Source: Verrucomicrobia bacterium UBA740 (GTDB lineage: Bacteria > Verrucomicrobiota > Kiritimatiellia > RFP12 > UBA1067). From it: a stretch of 6,520 nt of DNA. Shown here in pieces: positions 1 to 6,520 of this stretch (its first letter is position 1; every line of letters starts with the position of its first letter). The position numbers were made by a program, and so were the translations under genes. The DNA lies in the NCBI GenBank assembly GCA_002298665.1, contig DBKW01000008.1:31413-37932 (forward strand), read 5' to 3'. Below the pieces are notes generated by a model. The model did no database searches, was not told where the DNA came from, and was given only the letters and a program-made list of their open reading frames with translations.

Positions 1-260
1 ACGCGCGGGACGGAACCCGGCGCGGCATGGGCGCGGCAGTTTTCCACCGCCTCGAACCAGGGACCGCACATCATCAGCATGCCCGGTCCGCCGCCGTAGG
101 GCTTGTCATCCACTTTCCGGTGTTTATCGTGGGCAAAATCGCGCAAATCGACGAGATTGACCGTGCACGCCCCCTTCCGGACGGCGCGCGCGACCATGCT
201 CTCGGTCAGAAAACCCGCGAACATGCGCGGCTGGACGCTGATAATGTCAATCTGCAACAT
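1..260 (-). CDS. trmD: tRNA (guanine-N1-)-methyltransferase, N-terminal part (cut by window edge)
   Basis: The visible 86 residues start MLQIDIISVQPRMF and carry the TrmD signature DFAHDKHRKVDDKPYGGGPG (residues 41-60), followed by MLMM and a 'FEAVE' helix. TrmD methylates N1 of G37, next to the anticodon of a subset of tRNAs, using S-adenosylmethionine, and prevents +1 frameshifting; it is usually essential and cytoplasmic. The family is about 230-250 residues, so about two thirds, including most of the SAM-binding knot, lies beyond the left edge. I chose the ATG at 258-260 because homologues begin with M-x-I-D-I. The frame is open back to an ATG at 389, but that extension matches nothing known and would span the probable promoter. 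Upstream of the start is a purine-rich AAGAGAAGAG with no well-spaced Shine-Dalgarno. The usual neighbours rpsP and rimM are not upstream here; pheA is. Family identity is clear. Confidence 0.95.
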   Translation of the reverse strand, partial: MLQIDIISVQPRMFAGFLTESMVARAVRKGACTVNLVDLRDFAHDKHRKVDDKPYGGGPGMLMMCGPWFEAVENCRAHAAPGSVPR

Positions 261-299
261 CTCTTCTCTTACACTAAGGCGAAAAATCCTTCGCTCTTG

Positions 300-328
300 A
301 TTATACCATAATTTGCTCACGGGTGGAA
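300..328 (-). promoter_or_regulatory. Probable extended -10 promoter for trmD
   Basis: On the minus strand a perfect TATAAT (300-305) is preceded by TGG, giving the TGnTATAAT extended -10 pattern. At 17 nt spacing the -35 position (323-328) reads TTCCAC, a poor match, which an extended -10 can tolerate. The transcript would start near position 293, about 33 nt before the trmD ATG. A weak GCGAA/TTCGC hairpin (279-294) lies in the 5' leader. The promoter would let trmD be expressed independently of the leu-pheA operon. This is inferred from sequence only. Confidence 0.6.
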
Positions 329-345
329 CGACAATCCCGACAATC
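329..345. repeat. Direct repeat CGACAATC, two copies 9 bp apart
   Basis: CGACAATC occurs at 329-336 and again at 338-345, so the same 8 bases recur with a 9-bp period (GATTGTCG on the minus strand). The pair lies just upstream of the -35 position of the probable trmD promoter. It could be a regulator site or a chance duplication; nothing else in the sequence decides this. Confidence 0.45.
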
Positions 346-474
346 GCCAACGCACTCGCCCCTCTACGCACCTTCACGGACACTTCCATGCGGTCCGCTC
401 AGTTTGGACGGCGCTTACGAAGCGGCAGTCTCCCGCCGAAGGCTTCCGGCGTTTATCATGCGCGGCTTGGGGGG

Positions 475-1619
475 TCAATTCTCGGCGTAAGCACCGAGAA
501 AGACGAAATGCTCGATTTCCGGATCCAGCGACAACTCCGACAACAGGCACAATACCCGCGGATCGGTCGGGGTCGCGTCGAAGTCGAACGTAAAGCGGAA
601 CTCGAAATCCATGCCGGGGATGGGCCGCGATTCGAGCTTCGATAGATTGACGTCTATGGACGCGAACTTGGAGATGATCGCATTGAGCGAGCCGGGATGA
701 TGCGGCAAGGTCAACATCAGGCTGAGCTTGTTCGCGTCCGGATAGATCTCCAGGTTCTTCGAAATGCAGATAAAGCGCGTATAATTGAACGCCGCGTCCC
801 CGATGTCCTCGGCTATGACCGAAAGTCCATACAGCTCGGCGCAGGCGCGCGAAGCGATGACGGCCGCCTCCTTGCATCCGCTTGCGGCGAGTTCCTTGGC
901 CGCGCGCGCCGTGTTCGTCCCGGGAACGACGCTTATGGCCGGATGGCTCTTCAGGAAGTTCGTGCACTGGGCTATGGCGTGCGGATGGCTGGAAACGGTT
1001 TTGATGTCCTCCAATCTCGCGCCGGGCACGGCCAAAAGCACGTGGTTGACCTTCAGGCGCAGCGCACGCACGATATGGAACCGGTGCTTGCACATGAGGT
1101 CGTAGACGGCGGCCACGGTCCCCGCGGCGGAATTCTCGACCGGCAGGACCCCATAGGGGCAATCGCCCTTTTCCACGGCCTCGAACACGCGCTCGAATCC
1201 GTCCACGAACCGGATCGTCGGGAAGCGGAAGAAGAGGGACGCCGCCTGCTGGGCGTAGGCGCCCTCGACGCCCGGAACCGCCACGACGGCCCGTGTGGGG
1301 AAGTGTGCGGGTGTCGCCGCGCGAGCCGCCTGAATCGTCCGCACAAGAGGCGAATCGCCCTTCAAGAGGACGCGCTGGCGCGCCTTCGAAATGTTGAAGA
1401 GCGTGGAAAAGAAGAGACGCGCGTCATTCTCGTACTCCGGCCCGACTTCCTCGGCGACGTGCGAGAGAATCGCACGTTCCCGGGCGGGATCCGTGATCGG
1501 CAGCCCCATCTCGCGCTTGGCCGCGGCGACTTCGCGCGAGACCTCCAGACGCTCGAGGAAAAGACGGACGAGCTGTTCGTCTATGGCGTTGATCTTGGCG
1601 CGCGCCTCTTCCAGCTTGG

Positions 1620-1623
<4 letters not shown>
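475..1623 (-). CDS. pheA: Bifunctional chorismate mutase / prephenate dehydratase (P-protein)
   Basis: The product is 382 aa, close to the E. coli P-protein (386). Residues 1 to about 90 are an AroQ-type chorismate mutase: the helix MTKLEEARAKINAIDEQLV, then AAAKREMGLPITDPARER (33-50) with the expected Lys and Arg residues. About 110-290 is prephenate dehydratase: VPGVEGAYAQQAA (116-128), LPVENSAAGT (160-169) and the catalytic TRF (282-284). About 298-380 is an ACT domain with PGSLN (310-314) and ESRP (331-334), the regulatory site for phenylalanine feedback in this family. It converts chorismate to prephenate and then to phenylpyruvate. The start ATG overlaps the leuB stop by 4 nt (ATGA, 1620-1623) and has a strong GGAGG (1628-1632) 4 nt upstream, supporting translational coupling. 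No domain is missing. No T-tract terminator follows it; a GC-rich hairpin at 434-451 lacks one. Confidence 0.96.
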
Positions 1624-2683
<1,060 letters not shown>

Positions 2684-2687
<4 letters not shown>

Positions 2688-3172
2688 TTTCTGCCTTTCA
2701 GATAGGCCGCAAGACCACCGGCCTTGATGAGTTCGCGCATGAACGGCGGGAACGGCTCCGCGGCGAAACGCGCGCCGGTCGTCTCGTCGACAATGGTGCC
2801 CGAATCGAAATCGATCGAAACCTCGTCGCCATTCCGGATGGCGGCGGCCGCCTCCGGGCATTCCAGGATGGGCAGCGCGATGTTGAGCGCGTTGCGGTAG
2901 AAGATGCGCGCGAAGCTCGCGGCGATCACGCAGCTCACCCCGCATGTCTTGATGGCCAGCGGCGCATGTTCGCGCGAAGAGCCGCACCCGAAGTTGCGTC
3001 CGGCCACGAGAATGTCGCCCGGCTTCACTGACGAGGCGAACTGGGCGTCGATATCCTCCATGCAGTGCGCGGCGAGCTCCTTCGCGTCGGGCGTGTTGAG
3101 ATAGCGCGCGGGGATGATCACATCCGTATCGACGTTGTCCCCGTATTTATGGACTTTTCCTTCGACTTTCAT
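2684..3172 (-). CDS. leuD: 3-isopropylmalate dehydratase, small subunit
   Basis: The product is 162 aa, the short LeuD type that pairs with the roughly 420-aa LeuC. It begins MKVEGKVHKYGDNVDTDVII (1-20) and has the swivel-domain motif GRNFGCGSSREHAP (58-71), then ASFARIFYRNALNIALP (85-101). With LeuC it forms the cytoplasmic isomerase that converts 2-isopropylmalate to 3-isopropylmalate. A longer frame reaches back to an ATG at 3265, but that part overlaps leuC and has no family similarity. The ATG at 3172 is supported by an AAGGAG (3182-3187), 9 nt upstream inside the last codons of leuC, and by the family N-terminus. It begins one base after the leuC stop and ends in a 4-nt overlap with leuB. 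A small-subunit homologue acting on a related substrate is unlikely in this operon. Confidence 0.96.
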
Positions 3173-3173
3173 C

Positions 3174-4439
3174 TTAACACACTCCTTCCGGTCCCGCGAT
3201 GCGTCCGGCGATCGCGCTCGCGGCGGCGACGGCCGGACTCGCCAGATAGACTTCGCTTTCGACATGCCCCATGCGCCCGACGAAATTGCGGTTCGTCGTC
3301 GCCACGCACCGCTCGCCCTTGGCGAGAATGCCCATGTGGCCGCCCAGGCACGGTCCGCAGGTCGGCGTCGAGACGGCGCAGCCGGCCTCGACGAATATCT
3401 TGAGGAGGCCCTCCTCCAGCGCCTGCAGGTACACGCGCTGCGTGGCCGGGATGACGATGCAGCGCACGTTCGGCGCGACCTTCTTCCCCTTCAGGATCTC
3501 CGCGGCGATGCGCAAATCGCCGATGCGTCCGTTCGTGCACGACCCGATGACGACCTGGTCGATCTTGACCTCGCCGACTTCGGAAATCTTCTTCGTGTTC
3601 TCGGGCAGGTGCGGGAAGGCGACCGTCGGCTCGAGCGCGGCCAGGTCGATCTCGACCGTGCGGTCGTAGGCGGCGTCCGGATCCGCCGCGTAGACGCGCG
3701 GCGCTTTCGCGCCATGCGTCTTCAGATAGGCGAGCGTCTGGTCGTCCACCGGGAAGATGCCGTTCTTCGCGCCCGCCTCGATCGCCATGTTCGCGATCGA
3801 AAAGCGGTCGTCCATGGAGAGCGCAGAGACGCCCTCACCTGTGAATTCAAGCGACTGGTAGCGCGCGCCGTCCACGCCGATGAGGCCGATCAGATGCAGA
3901 ATGACGTCCTTGCCGCCGACCCACTTGCGCGGACGCCCCCTGAGGACAACCTTGATCGCCGACGGCACGCGGAACCACGTCTCGCCCGCGCTCATGCCAG
4001 CGGCCATGTCCGTCGACCCGACGCCCGTCGAGAACGCGCCCAGCGCCCCGTACGTGCAGGTGTGGCTGTCCGCGCCGATCACCAGGTCGCCCGCCGTGAC
4101 AAGCCCCTTCTCGGGCAGAAGCGCGTGCTCGATGCCGCAGTCGTGCCCGACCTCGAAGTAGTTGACGATGCCCTGCTCCCGCGCGAAGGCCCGCATGCAC
4201 GCGCACTGCGCCGCGGCCTTGATGTCCTTGTTCGGCGTGAAGTGGTCCGGAACCAAGGCGATCTTCGTCTTGTCGAAGACCTTCTCCTTGCCGAACTTCG
4301 GGAACGCGCCGATCGCCACGGGCGTCGTGATGTCGTTGCCGAGCACGAGGTCGAGCTTCGCCATGACGAGTTCGCCCGCGTGGACTTCGTCTCTTCCGGC
4401 GTGCGCCGCGAAGATCTTTTGTGTCATTGTCATTGCCAT
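3174..4439 (-). CDS. leuC: 3-isopropylmalate dehydratase, large subunit (iron-sulfur)
   Basis: The 421-aa product belongs to the aconitase superfamily, in the shorter LeuC/HacA group (about 420 aa, against about 466 in E. coli LeuC). Visible motifs are VPDHFTPNKDI (63-73), GADSHTCTYGALGAFSTGVGSTD (122-144), GSCTNGR (299-305) and TPTCGPCLGGHMG (358-370). Cys301, Cys361 and Cys364 should hold the [4Fe-4S] cluster. With LeuD it dehydrates and rehydrates isopropylmalate. The start at 4439 is favoured by AGAGG (4446-4450) with a 6-nt spacer; in-frame ATGs at 4433 and 4427 are alternatives that shorten it by 2 or 4 residues. It lies 13 nt after leuA and 1 nt before leuD. Homoaconitase and dimethylmalate dehydratase are close relatives, but the flanking leuA and leuB settle the role. 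The oxygen-sensitive cluster makes this step iron dependent. Confidence 0.96.
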   Translation of the reverse strand: MAMTMTQKIFAAHAGRDEVHAGELVMAKLDLVLGNDITTPVAIGAFPKFGKEKVFDKTKIALVPDHFTPNKDIKAAAQCACMRAFAREQGIVNYFEVGHDCGIEHALLPEKGLVTAGDLVIGADSHTCTYGALGAFSTGVGSTDMAAGMSAGETWFRVPSAIKVVLRGRPRKWVGGKDVILHLIGLIGVDGARYQSLEFTGEGVSALSMDDRFSIANMAIEAGAKNGIFPVDDQTLAYLKTHGAKAPRVYAADPDAAYDRTVEIDLAALEPTVAFPHLPENTKKISEVGEVKIDQVVIGSCTNGRIGDLRIAAEILKGKKVAPNVRCIVIPATQRVYLQALEEGLLKIFVEAGCAVSTPTCGPCLGGHMGILAKGERCVATTNRNFVGRMGHVESEVYLASPAVAAASAIAGRIAGPEGVC

Positions 4440-4452
4440 AAAGAGCCTCTTC

Positions 4453-6048
4453 TTACTTATCCGTGTGCCCGCCGGAGAGCATGTCCTCCTCGTAGGTCTG
4501 CTGCGCGATCGACGCCGCGCCGCCGCCCAGGCGTTCCGACTGGCCCGCCAGCATGCGGTTGACCGCGTCCAGCGTCGAGAGGATGGACCCCTCGATGACG
4601 TCCGTCGAGACGCCCTTGCCGCGGTAGACGCCCGCGTCGTCCGAAATCTTGACGTTCACTTCGCCCAGCGCGTCGCGGAACTCCGTCACCGCGTCGATGC
4701 GGTAGTCGAGCAACTTGAACGGATGGCGCACGATCTTCTCGATGGCGCGCACGGACGCGAATACCGGCCCCGTCCCGTAGGCGGTTTCCGTCACCTTCTC
4801 GCCTTCGCGCTCCAATGTGACGCACGCGGTCGAATACATCCGGTTGCCGCTCGACACCACGTAATTGACGAGCTGCCAGTCGTTCGCCCGGTGCGGATGC
4901 CCCACGGCAGCCTCCACGAGCGCGACAATGTCGCGGTCCTCGATCGTCTTCTTGCGGTCCGCAAGCACCTTGAAATCGGCGAAAAGCTTGTCTTCGACCG
5001 GCTTTTCGAGCGTATAGCCGAGCTCCACAAGCCGCTGGGCGAAGGCGTGCTGGCCGGAATGCTTGCCCAATACGAGCGCCGTCTTCTTGAGTCCCACGCT
5101 CTCGGGCGTCATGATTTCGTAGGTCTTGGCGTTCGCCATGACGCCGTGCTGGTGGATGCCGCTTTCATGCGCGAAGGCGTTCGCCCCGACGATCGCCTTG
5201 TTCGGCGCGATCTTCACGCCGGTGATGGACTGCAGAAGCTGGGCGGTCTTGGCGATCTCCTCCGTATGGACCGAGTAGCCCAGGTGGTAGACGTCCGGCC
5301 GCGTGCGCAGGTTCATCACGACTTCCTCGATCGCGGCGTTCCCCGCCCGTTCGCCGATTCCGCAGATGCACCCTTCGACCTGCCGGGCGCCGGCCAGGAC
5401 GCCCGCGAGCGAATTGGCGACCGCCAGCCCCAGATCGTCGTGGCAGTGCATGGAAACGACCGCCTGGTCGATGTTCGGCACGCGCGTCATGACGTTCGTC
5501 ACCATCGCGGCGATTTCCGCCGGCGTCGCGTAACCCACCGTGTCGGGCAGATTCACCGTCGTGGCGCCCGCCCGGATGACCGCCTCCACCACGCGGCACA
5601 TGTAGTCCTTGTCCGTGCGCGAGGCGTCCTCCAGCGAAAACTCCACGTCTTCGCAGTATTTGCGCGCATACGCCACCGCGTCCACCGCGCGCTGCAAGGC
5701 CTGCTCGCGCGTCATTTTGAGCTTGTACTCGAGATGCAGGTCGCTCGTCGCGAGAAAGGTGTGGATGCGCGGACGCTTGGCCGCCTTGACCGCCTCGTAC
5801 GCCGCGTCGATGTCCTTCACCAACGCACGCGAAAGCGAGGCGACCGTGATGTCGTCCACCGCCTCGGCGATCGCCTTGACGGACGCGAAATCGCCCGGCG
5901 AGGCGATGGCGAACCCCGCCTCGAGAACATCCACCCCCAGCGCCTCGAGCTGACGCGCCATGCGGATCTTCTCTTCTATGTTCATCGAATACCCGGGAGC
6001 CTGCTCGCCATCCCGAAGCGTCGTGTCAAATATTCTGATCTTATCCAT
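4453..6048 (-). CDS. leuA: 2-isopropylmalate synthase
   Basis: The 531-aa product has a complete catalytic barrel and C-terminal regulatory domain. It begins MDKIRIFDTTLRDGEQAPG, in which Arg12 and Asp13 are catalytic and metal-binding. HCHDDLGLAVANSLAG (201-216) gives metal ligands His201 and His203, GIGERAGNAAIEE (230-242) gives Asn237, and HESGIHQHG (294-302) is the linker-region motif. Residues from about 390 to 505 form the LeuA dimer domain, which binds leucine for feedback inhibition. The enzyme condenses acetyl-CoA with 2-oxoisovalerate, the committed step of leucine synthesis. The ATG at 6048 matches the family N-terminus; a TTG at 6114 would add 22 unconserved residues. The Shine-Dalgarno is weak (GCGAGA). 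Length and the LeuA dimer domain with operon context favour this over citramalate or homocitrate synthase. A tail of about 25 residues after the dimer domain is unremarkable. Confidence 0.97.
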   Translation of the reverse strand: MDKIRIFDTTLRDGEQAPGYSMNIEEKIRMARQLEALGVDVLEAGFAIASPGDFASVKAIAEAVDDITVASLSRALVKDIDAAYEAVKAAKRPRIHTFLATSDLHLEYKLKMTREQALQRAVDAVAYARKYCEDVEFSLEDASRTDKDYMCRVVEAVIRAGATTVNLPDTVGYATPAEIAAMVTNVMTRVPNIDQAVVSMHCHDDLGLAVANSLAGVLAGARQVEGCICGIGERAGNAAIEEVVMNLRTRPDVYHLGYSVHTEEIAKTAQLLQSITGVKIAPNKAIVGANAFAHESGIHQHGVMANAKTYEIMTPESVGLKKTALVLGKHSGQHAFAQRLVELGYTLEKPVEDKLFADFKVLADRKKTIEDRDIVALVEAAVGHPHRANDWQLVNYVVSSGNRMYSTACVTLEREGEKVTETAYGTGPVFASVRAIEKIVRHPFKLLDYRIDAVTEFRDALGEVNVKISDDAGVYRGKGVSTDVIEGSILSTLDAVNRMLAGQSERLGGGAASIAQQTYEEDMLSGGHTDK

Positions 6049-6139
6049 TGTATCTCGCGATTTTAGGCTCGGATAGACGGGCACAGCCCCGCTTTCCCGA
6101 CCTCGTCCAATCAATTACGCCACTAGACCTCATTGTTGA
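6049..6139 (-). promoter_or_regulatory. Predicted 5' leader of the leu-pheA transcript
   Basis: From the predicted start site near 6139 to the leuA ATG is about 91 nt. It holds a small GGGC-ACA-GCCC hairpin (6079-6089) without a T-tract, and a 30-codon reading frame (6041-6133) that overlaps the leuA start. There is no run of leucine codons, no specifier-loop-sized structure and no antiterminator/terminator pair, so I see no classical leucine attenuator and no T-box. Confidence 0.4.
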
Positions 6140-6141
6140 CT

Positions 6142-6152
6142 GTATAGTATAC
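6142..6152. repeat. Perfect palindrome GTATA-G-TATAC over the leu -10 box
   Basis: Eleven bases are symmetric about a central G and cover the whole -10 hexamer. It could be a small operator half, or a by-product of the AT-rich -10 sequence. Confidence 0.4.
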
Positions 6153-6174
6153 CACGATTGCCCTTCTCAGTCAA
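6146..6174 (-). promoter_or_regulatory. Sigma-70-type promoter of the leu-pheA operon
   Basis: On the minus strand TTGACT (6169-6174, five of six consensus bases) is followed by exactly 17 nt and TATACT (6146-6151, five of six). This is a strong match at ideal spacing, placed about 100 nt upstream of leuA and pointing into it. Predicted start of transcription is about 6139. It is the only good promoter seen for the five-gene operon. Two short palindromes touch it: one overlaps the -10, the other abuts the -35. Confidence 0.82.
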
Positions 6175-6175
6175 A

Positions 6176-6189
6176 CGGGGATTACCCCG
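6176..6189. repeat. Inverted repeat CGGGG-ATTA-CCCCG next to the leu -35 box
   Basis: A perfect 5-bp stem with a 4-base centre sits one base upstream of the -35 hexamer, between the leu promoter and the divergent transposase-like gene. It has only three T residues after it on the minus strand and none on the plus, so it is a poor terminator. An operator, or a boundary of an inserted element, are both possible. Confidence 0.45.
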
Positions 6190-6237
6190 CGAGGAAAAGT
6201 GCACGATTTGCCATAATAATGTGTACCGGTGTAAAAT

Positions 6238-6243
6238 AAGGAG
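6238..6243 (+). promoter_or_regulatory. Shine-Dalgarno AAGGAG of the transposase-like gene
   Basis: AAGGAG at 6238-6243 lies 10 nt before the ATG at 6254 and only 1 nt before the ATG at 6245. The spacing favours the 6254 start (MSRRTTREY) over 6245 (MRKMSRR). Confidence 0.6.
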
Positions 6244-6253
6244 CATGCGTAAA

Positions 6254-6508
6254 ATGTCTAGACGCACGACGCGAGAATATATCGCGCTCAAACGCGAGGA
6301 ATATCAGAGCGAAAGATTCGCCCGAAAAGGAAGAATACTGGACGAAATCTGCCGTTTGACAGGATATTCACGCAAGTACGTCATCAATCTGCCGAACGGC
6401 AAGGTTCGCTTTCGCGTCCGGAAAGGACGCGGAAAGACTTACACGGACTCCACGCGCCAGACGCTCGTTTCCCTTTGGCGCGAGGCCGGATCGCGGTCTG
6501 CCGCATGA
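6254..6508 (+). CDS. N-terminal part of an IS-type DDE transposase/integrase (short or broken)
   Basis: The frame encodes 84 aa: MSRRTTREYIALKREEYQ, then a basic stretch (ERFARKGR) and a helix-turn-helix-like ILDEICRLTGYSRKYVINL, followed by a very basic VRFRVRKGRGKTY. The pattern 'ILDEF..VTGY.RKYAIRLLN' is typical of the DNA-binding N-terminus of integrase-core transposases of unclassified (ISNCY) or IS481-like type, which normally continue for 300 residues or more into a DDE catalytic domain. Here a TGA at 6506-6508 ends the frame, and no DDE residues are visible. The TGA overlaps an ATG (6505-6507) opening a frame that runs to the window edge, so this may be the first ORF of a two-ORF element, a frameshifted copy or a decayed remnant. 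It diverges from the leu operon and is less GC-rich than it, which fits acquired DNA. The family match is from memory of the motif, not a search. Confidence 0.6.
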   Translation: MSRRTTREYIALKREEYQSERFARKGRILDEICRLTGYSRKYVINLPNGKVRFRVRKGRGKTYTDSTRQTLVSLWREAGSRSAA

Positions 6509-6520
6509 AAGAAGACCCGC

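Noticed and set aside
261..389. An extended trmD start at the ATG at 387-389.
   Set aside because: The 43 extra residues have no counterpart in TrmD proteins, which begin M-x-I-D-I, and the extension spans the TATAAT promoter element.
434..451. GC-rich hairpin after pheA as a transcription terminator.
   Set aside because: The stem is about 7 bp with a G-U pair on the minus strand, and it is followed by GGAGACTG rather than a T-tract, so it does not qualify as an intrinsic terminator.
3114..4562. A 482-codon open frame on the plus strand opposite leuC.
   Set aside because: Shadow of leuC; no ribosome site, no promoter and no family similarity.
4162..6066. A 634-codon open frame on the plus strand opposite leuA and part of leuC.
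   Set aside because: Same cause: a GC-biased shadow. The translation is rich in Arg, His, Asp and Val with no domain, and leuA on the other strand is complete and conserved.
6049..6139. A leucine attenuator or T-box in the leuA leader.
   Set aside because: The leader is too short for a T-box, has no leucine codon run and has no terminator-type hairpin with a T-tract.
6136..6220. A plus-strand promoter for the transposase-like gene using TTGACT (6136-6141) or CATAAT (6212-6217).
   Set aside because: The TTGACT has no -10 at 15-19 nt on the plus strand, and the CATAAT/AATAAT candidates have GC-rich or purine-rich sequence where a -35 should be.

Overview
The window holds a compact leucine and phenylalanine biosynthesis operon on the minus strand. 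A partial tRNA-modification gene lies downstream of it, and the start of a transposase-like gene diverges from it upstream. DNA is GC-rich with strongly GC-biased third codon positions, which produces long meaningless reading frames opposite the real genes. Promoters are of ordinary sigma-70 type, so this is a bacterial chromosome. The short LeuC/LeuD pair, the clostridial-style 'GVEGAY' PheA and the transposase N-terminus with a 'TGYSRKYVINL' motif fit a lineage such as Verrucomicrobiota/Kiritimatiellota/Lentisphaerota, but this placement is a low-confidence guess.

Layout, in the direction of transcription of the main operon (right to left): a near-consensus promoter (6146-6174), then leuA (2-isopropylmalate synthase), leuC and leuD (isopropylmalate isomerase large and small subunits), leuB (3-isopropylmalate dehydrogenase) and pheA (fused chorismate mutase/prephenate dehydratase). 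Gaps are 13 nt (leuA-leuC) and 1 nt (leuC-leuD). The leuD-leuB and leuB-pheA junctions are 4-nt ATGA overlaps, so the five genes look like one transcript with coupled translation. Together LeuA, LeuCD and LeuB convert 2-oxoisovalerate plus acetyl-CoA to the direct keto precursor of leucine; the final transaminase is not in the window. PheA turns chorismate into phenylpyruvate, the keto precursor of phenylalanine. After a gap of 214 bp carrying a probable extended -10 promoter comes the first third of trmD (tRNA m1G37 methyltransferase), cut by the left window edge.

To the right of the operon promoter, on the plus strand, a short reading frame (6254-6508) resembles the N-terminal DNA-binding part of an IS-type DDE transposase. 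It stops just before the window ends, at an ATGA junction that opens a second frame.

The window is mostly ordinary metabolism and I see no clearly novel system. The points worth a second look are the control region upstream of leuA (promoter, palindromes, short overlapping upstream ORF), the coupling of pheA to the leu genes, the trmD promoter with its direct repeat, and the nature of the transposase fragment.
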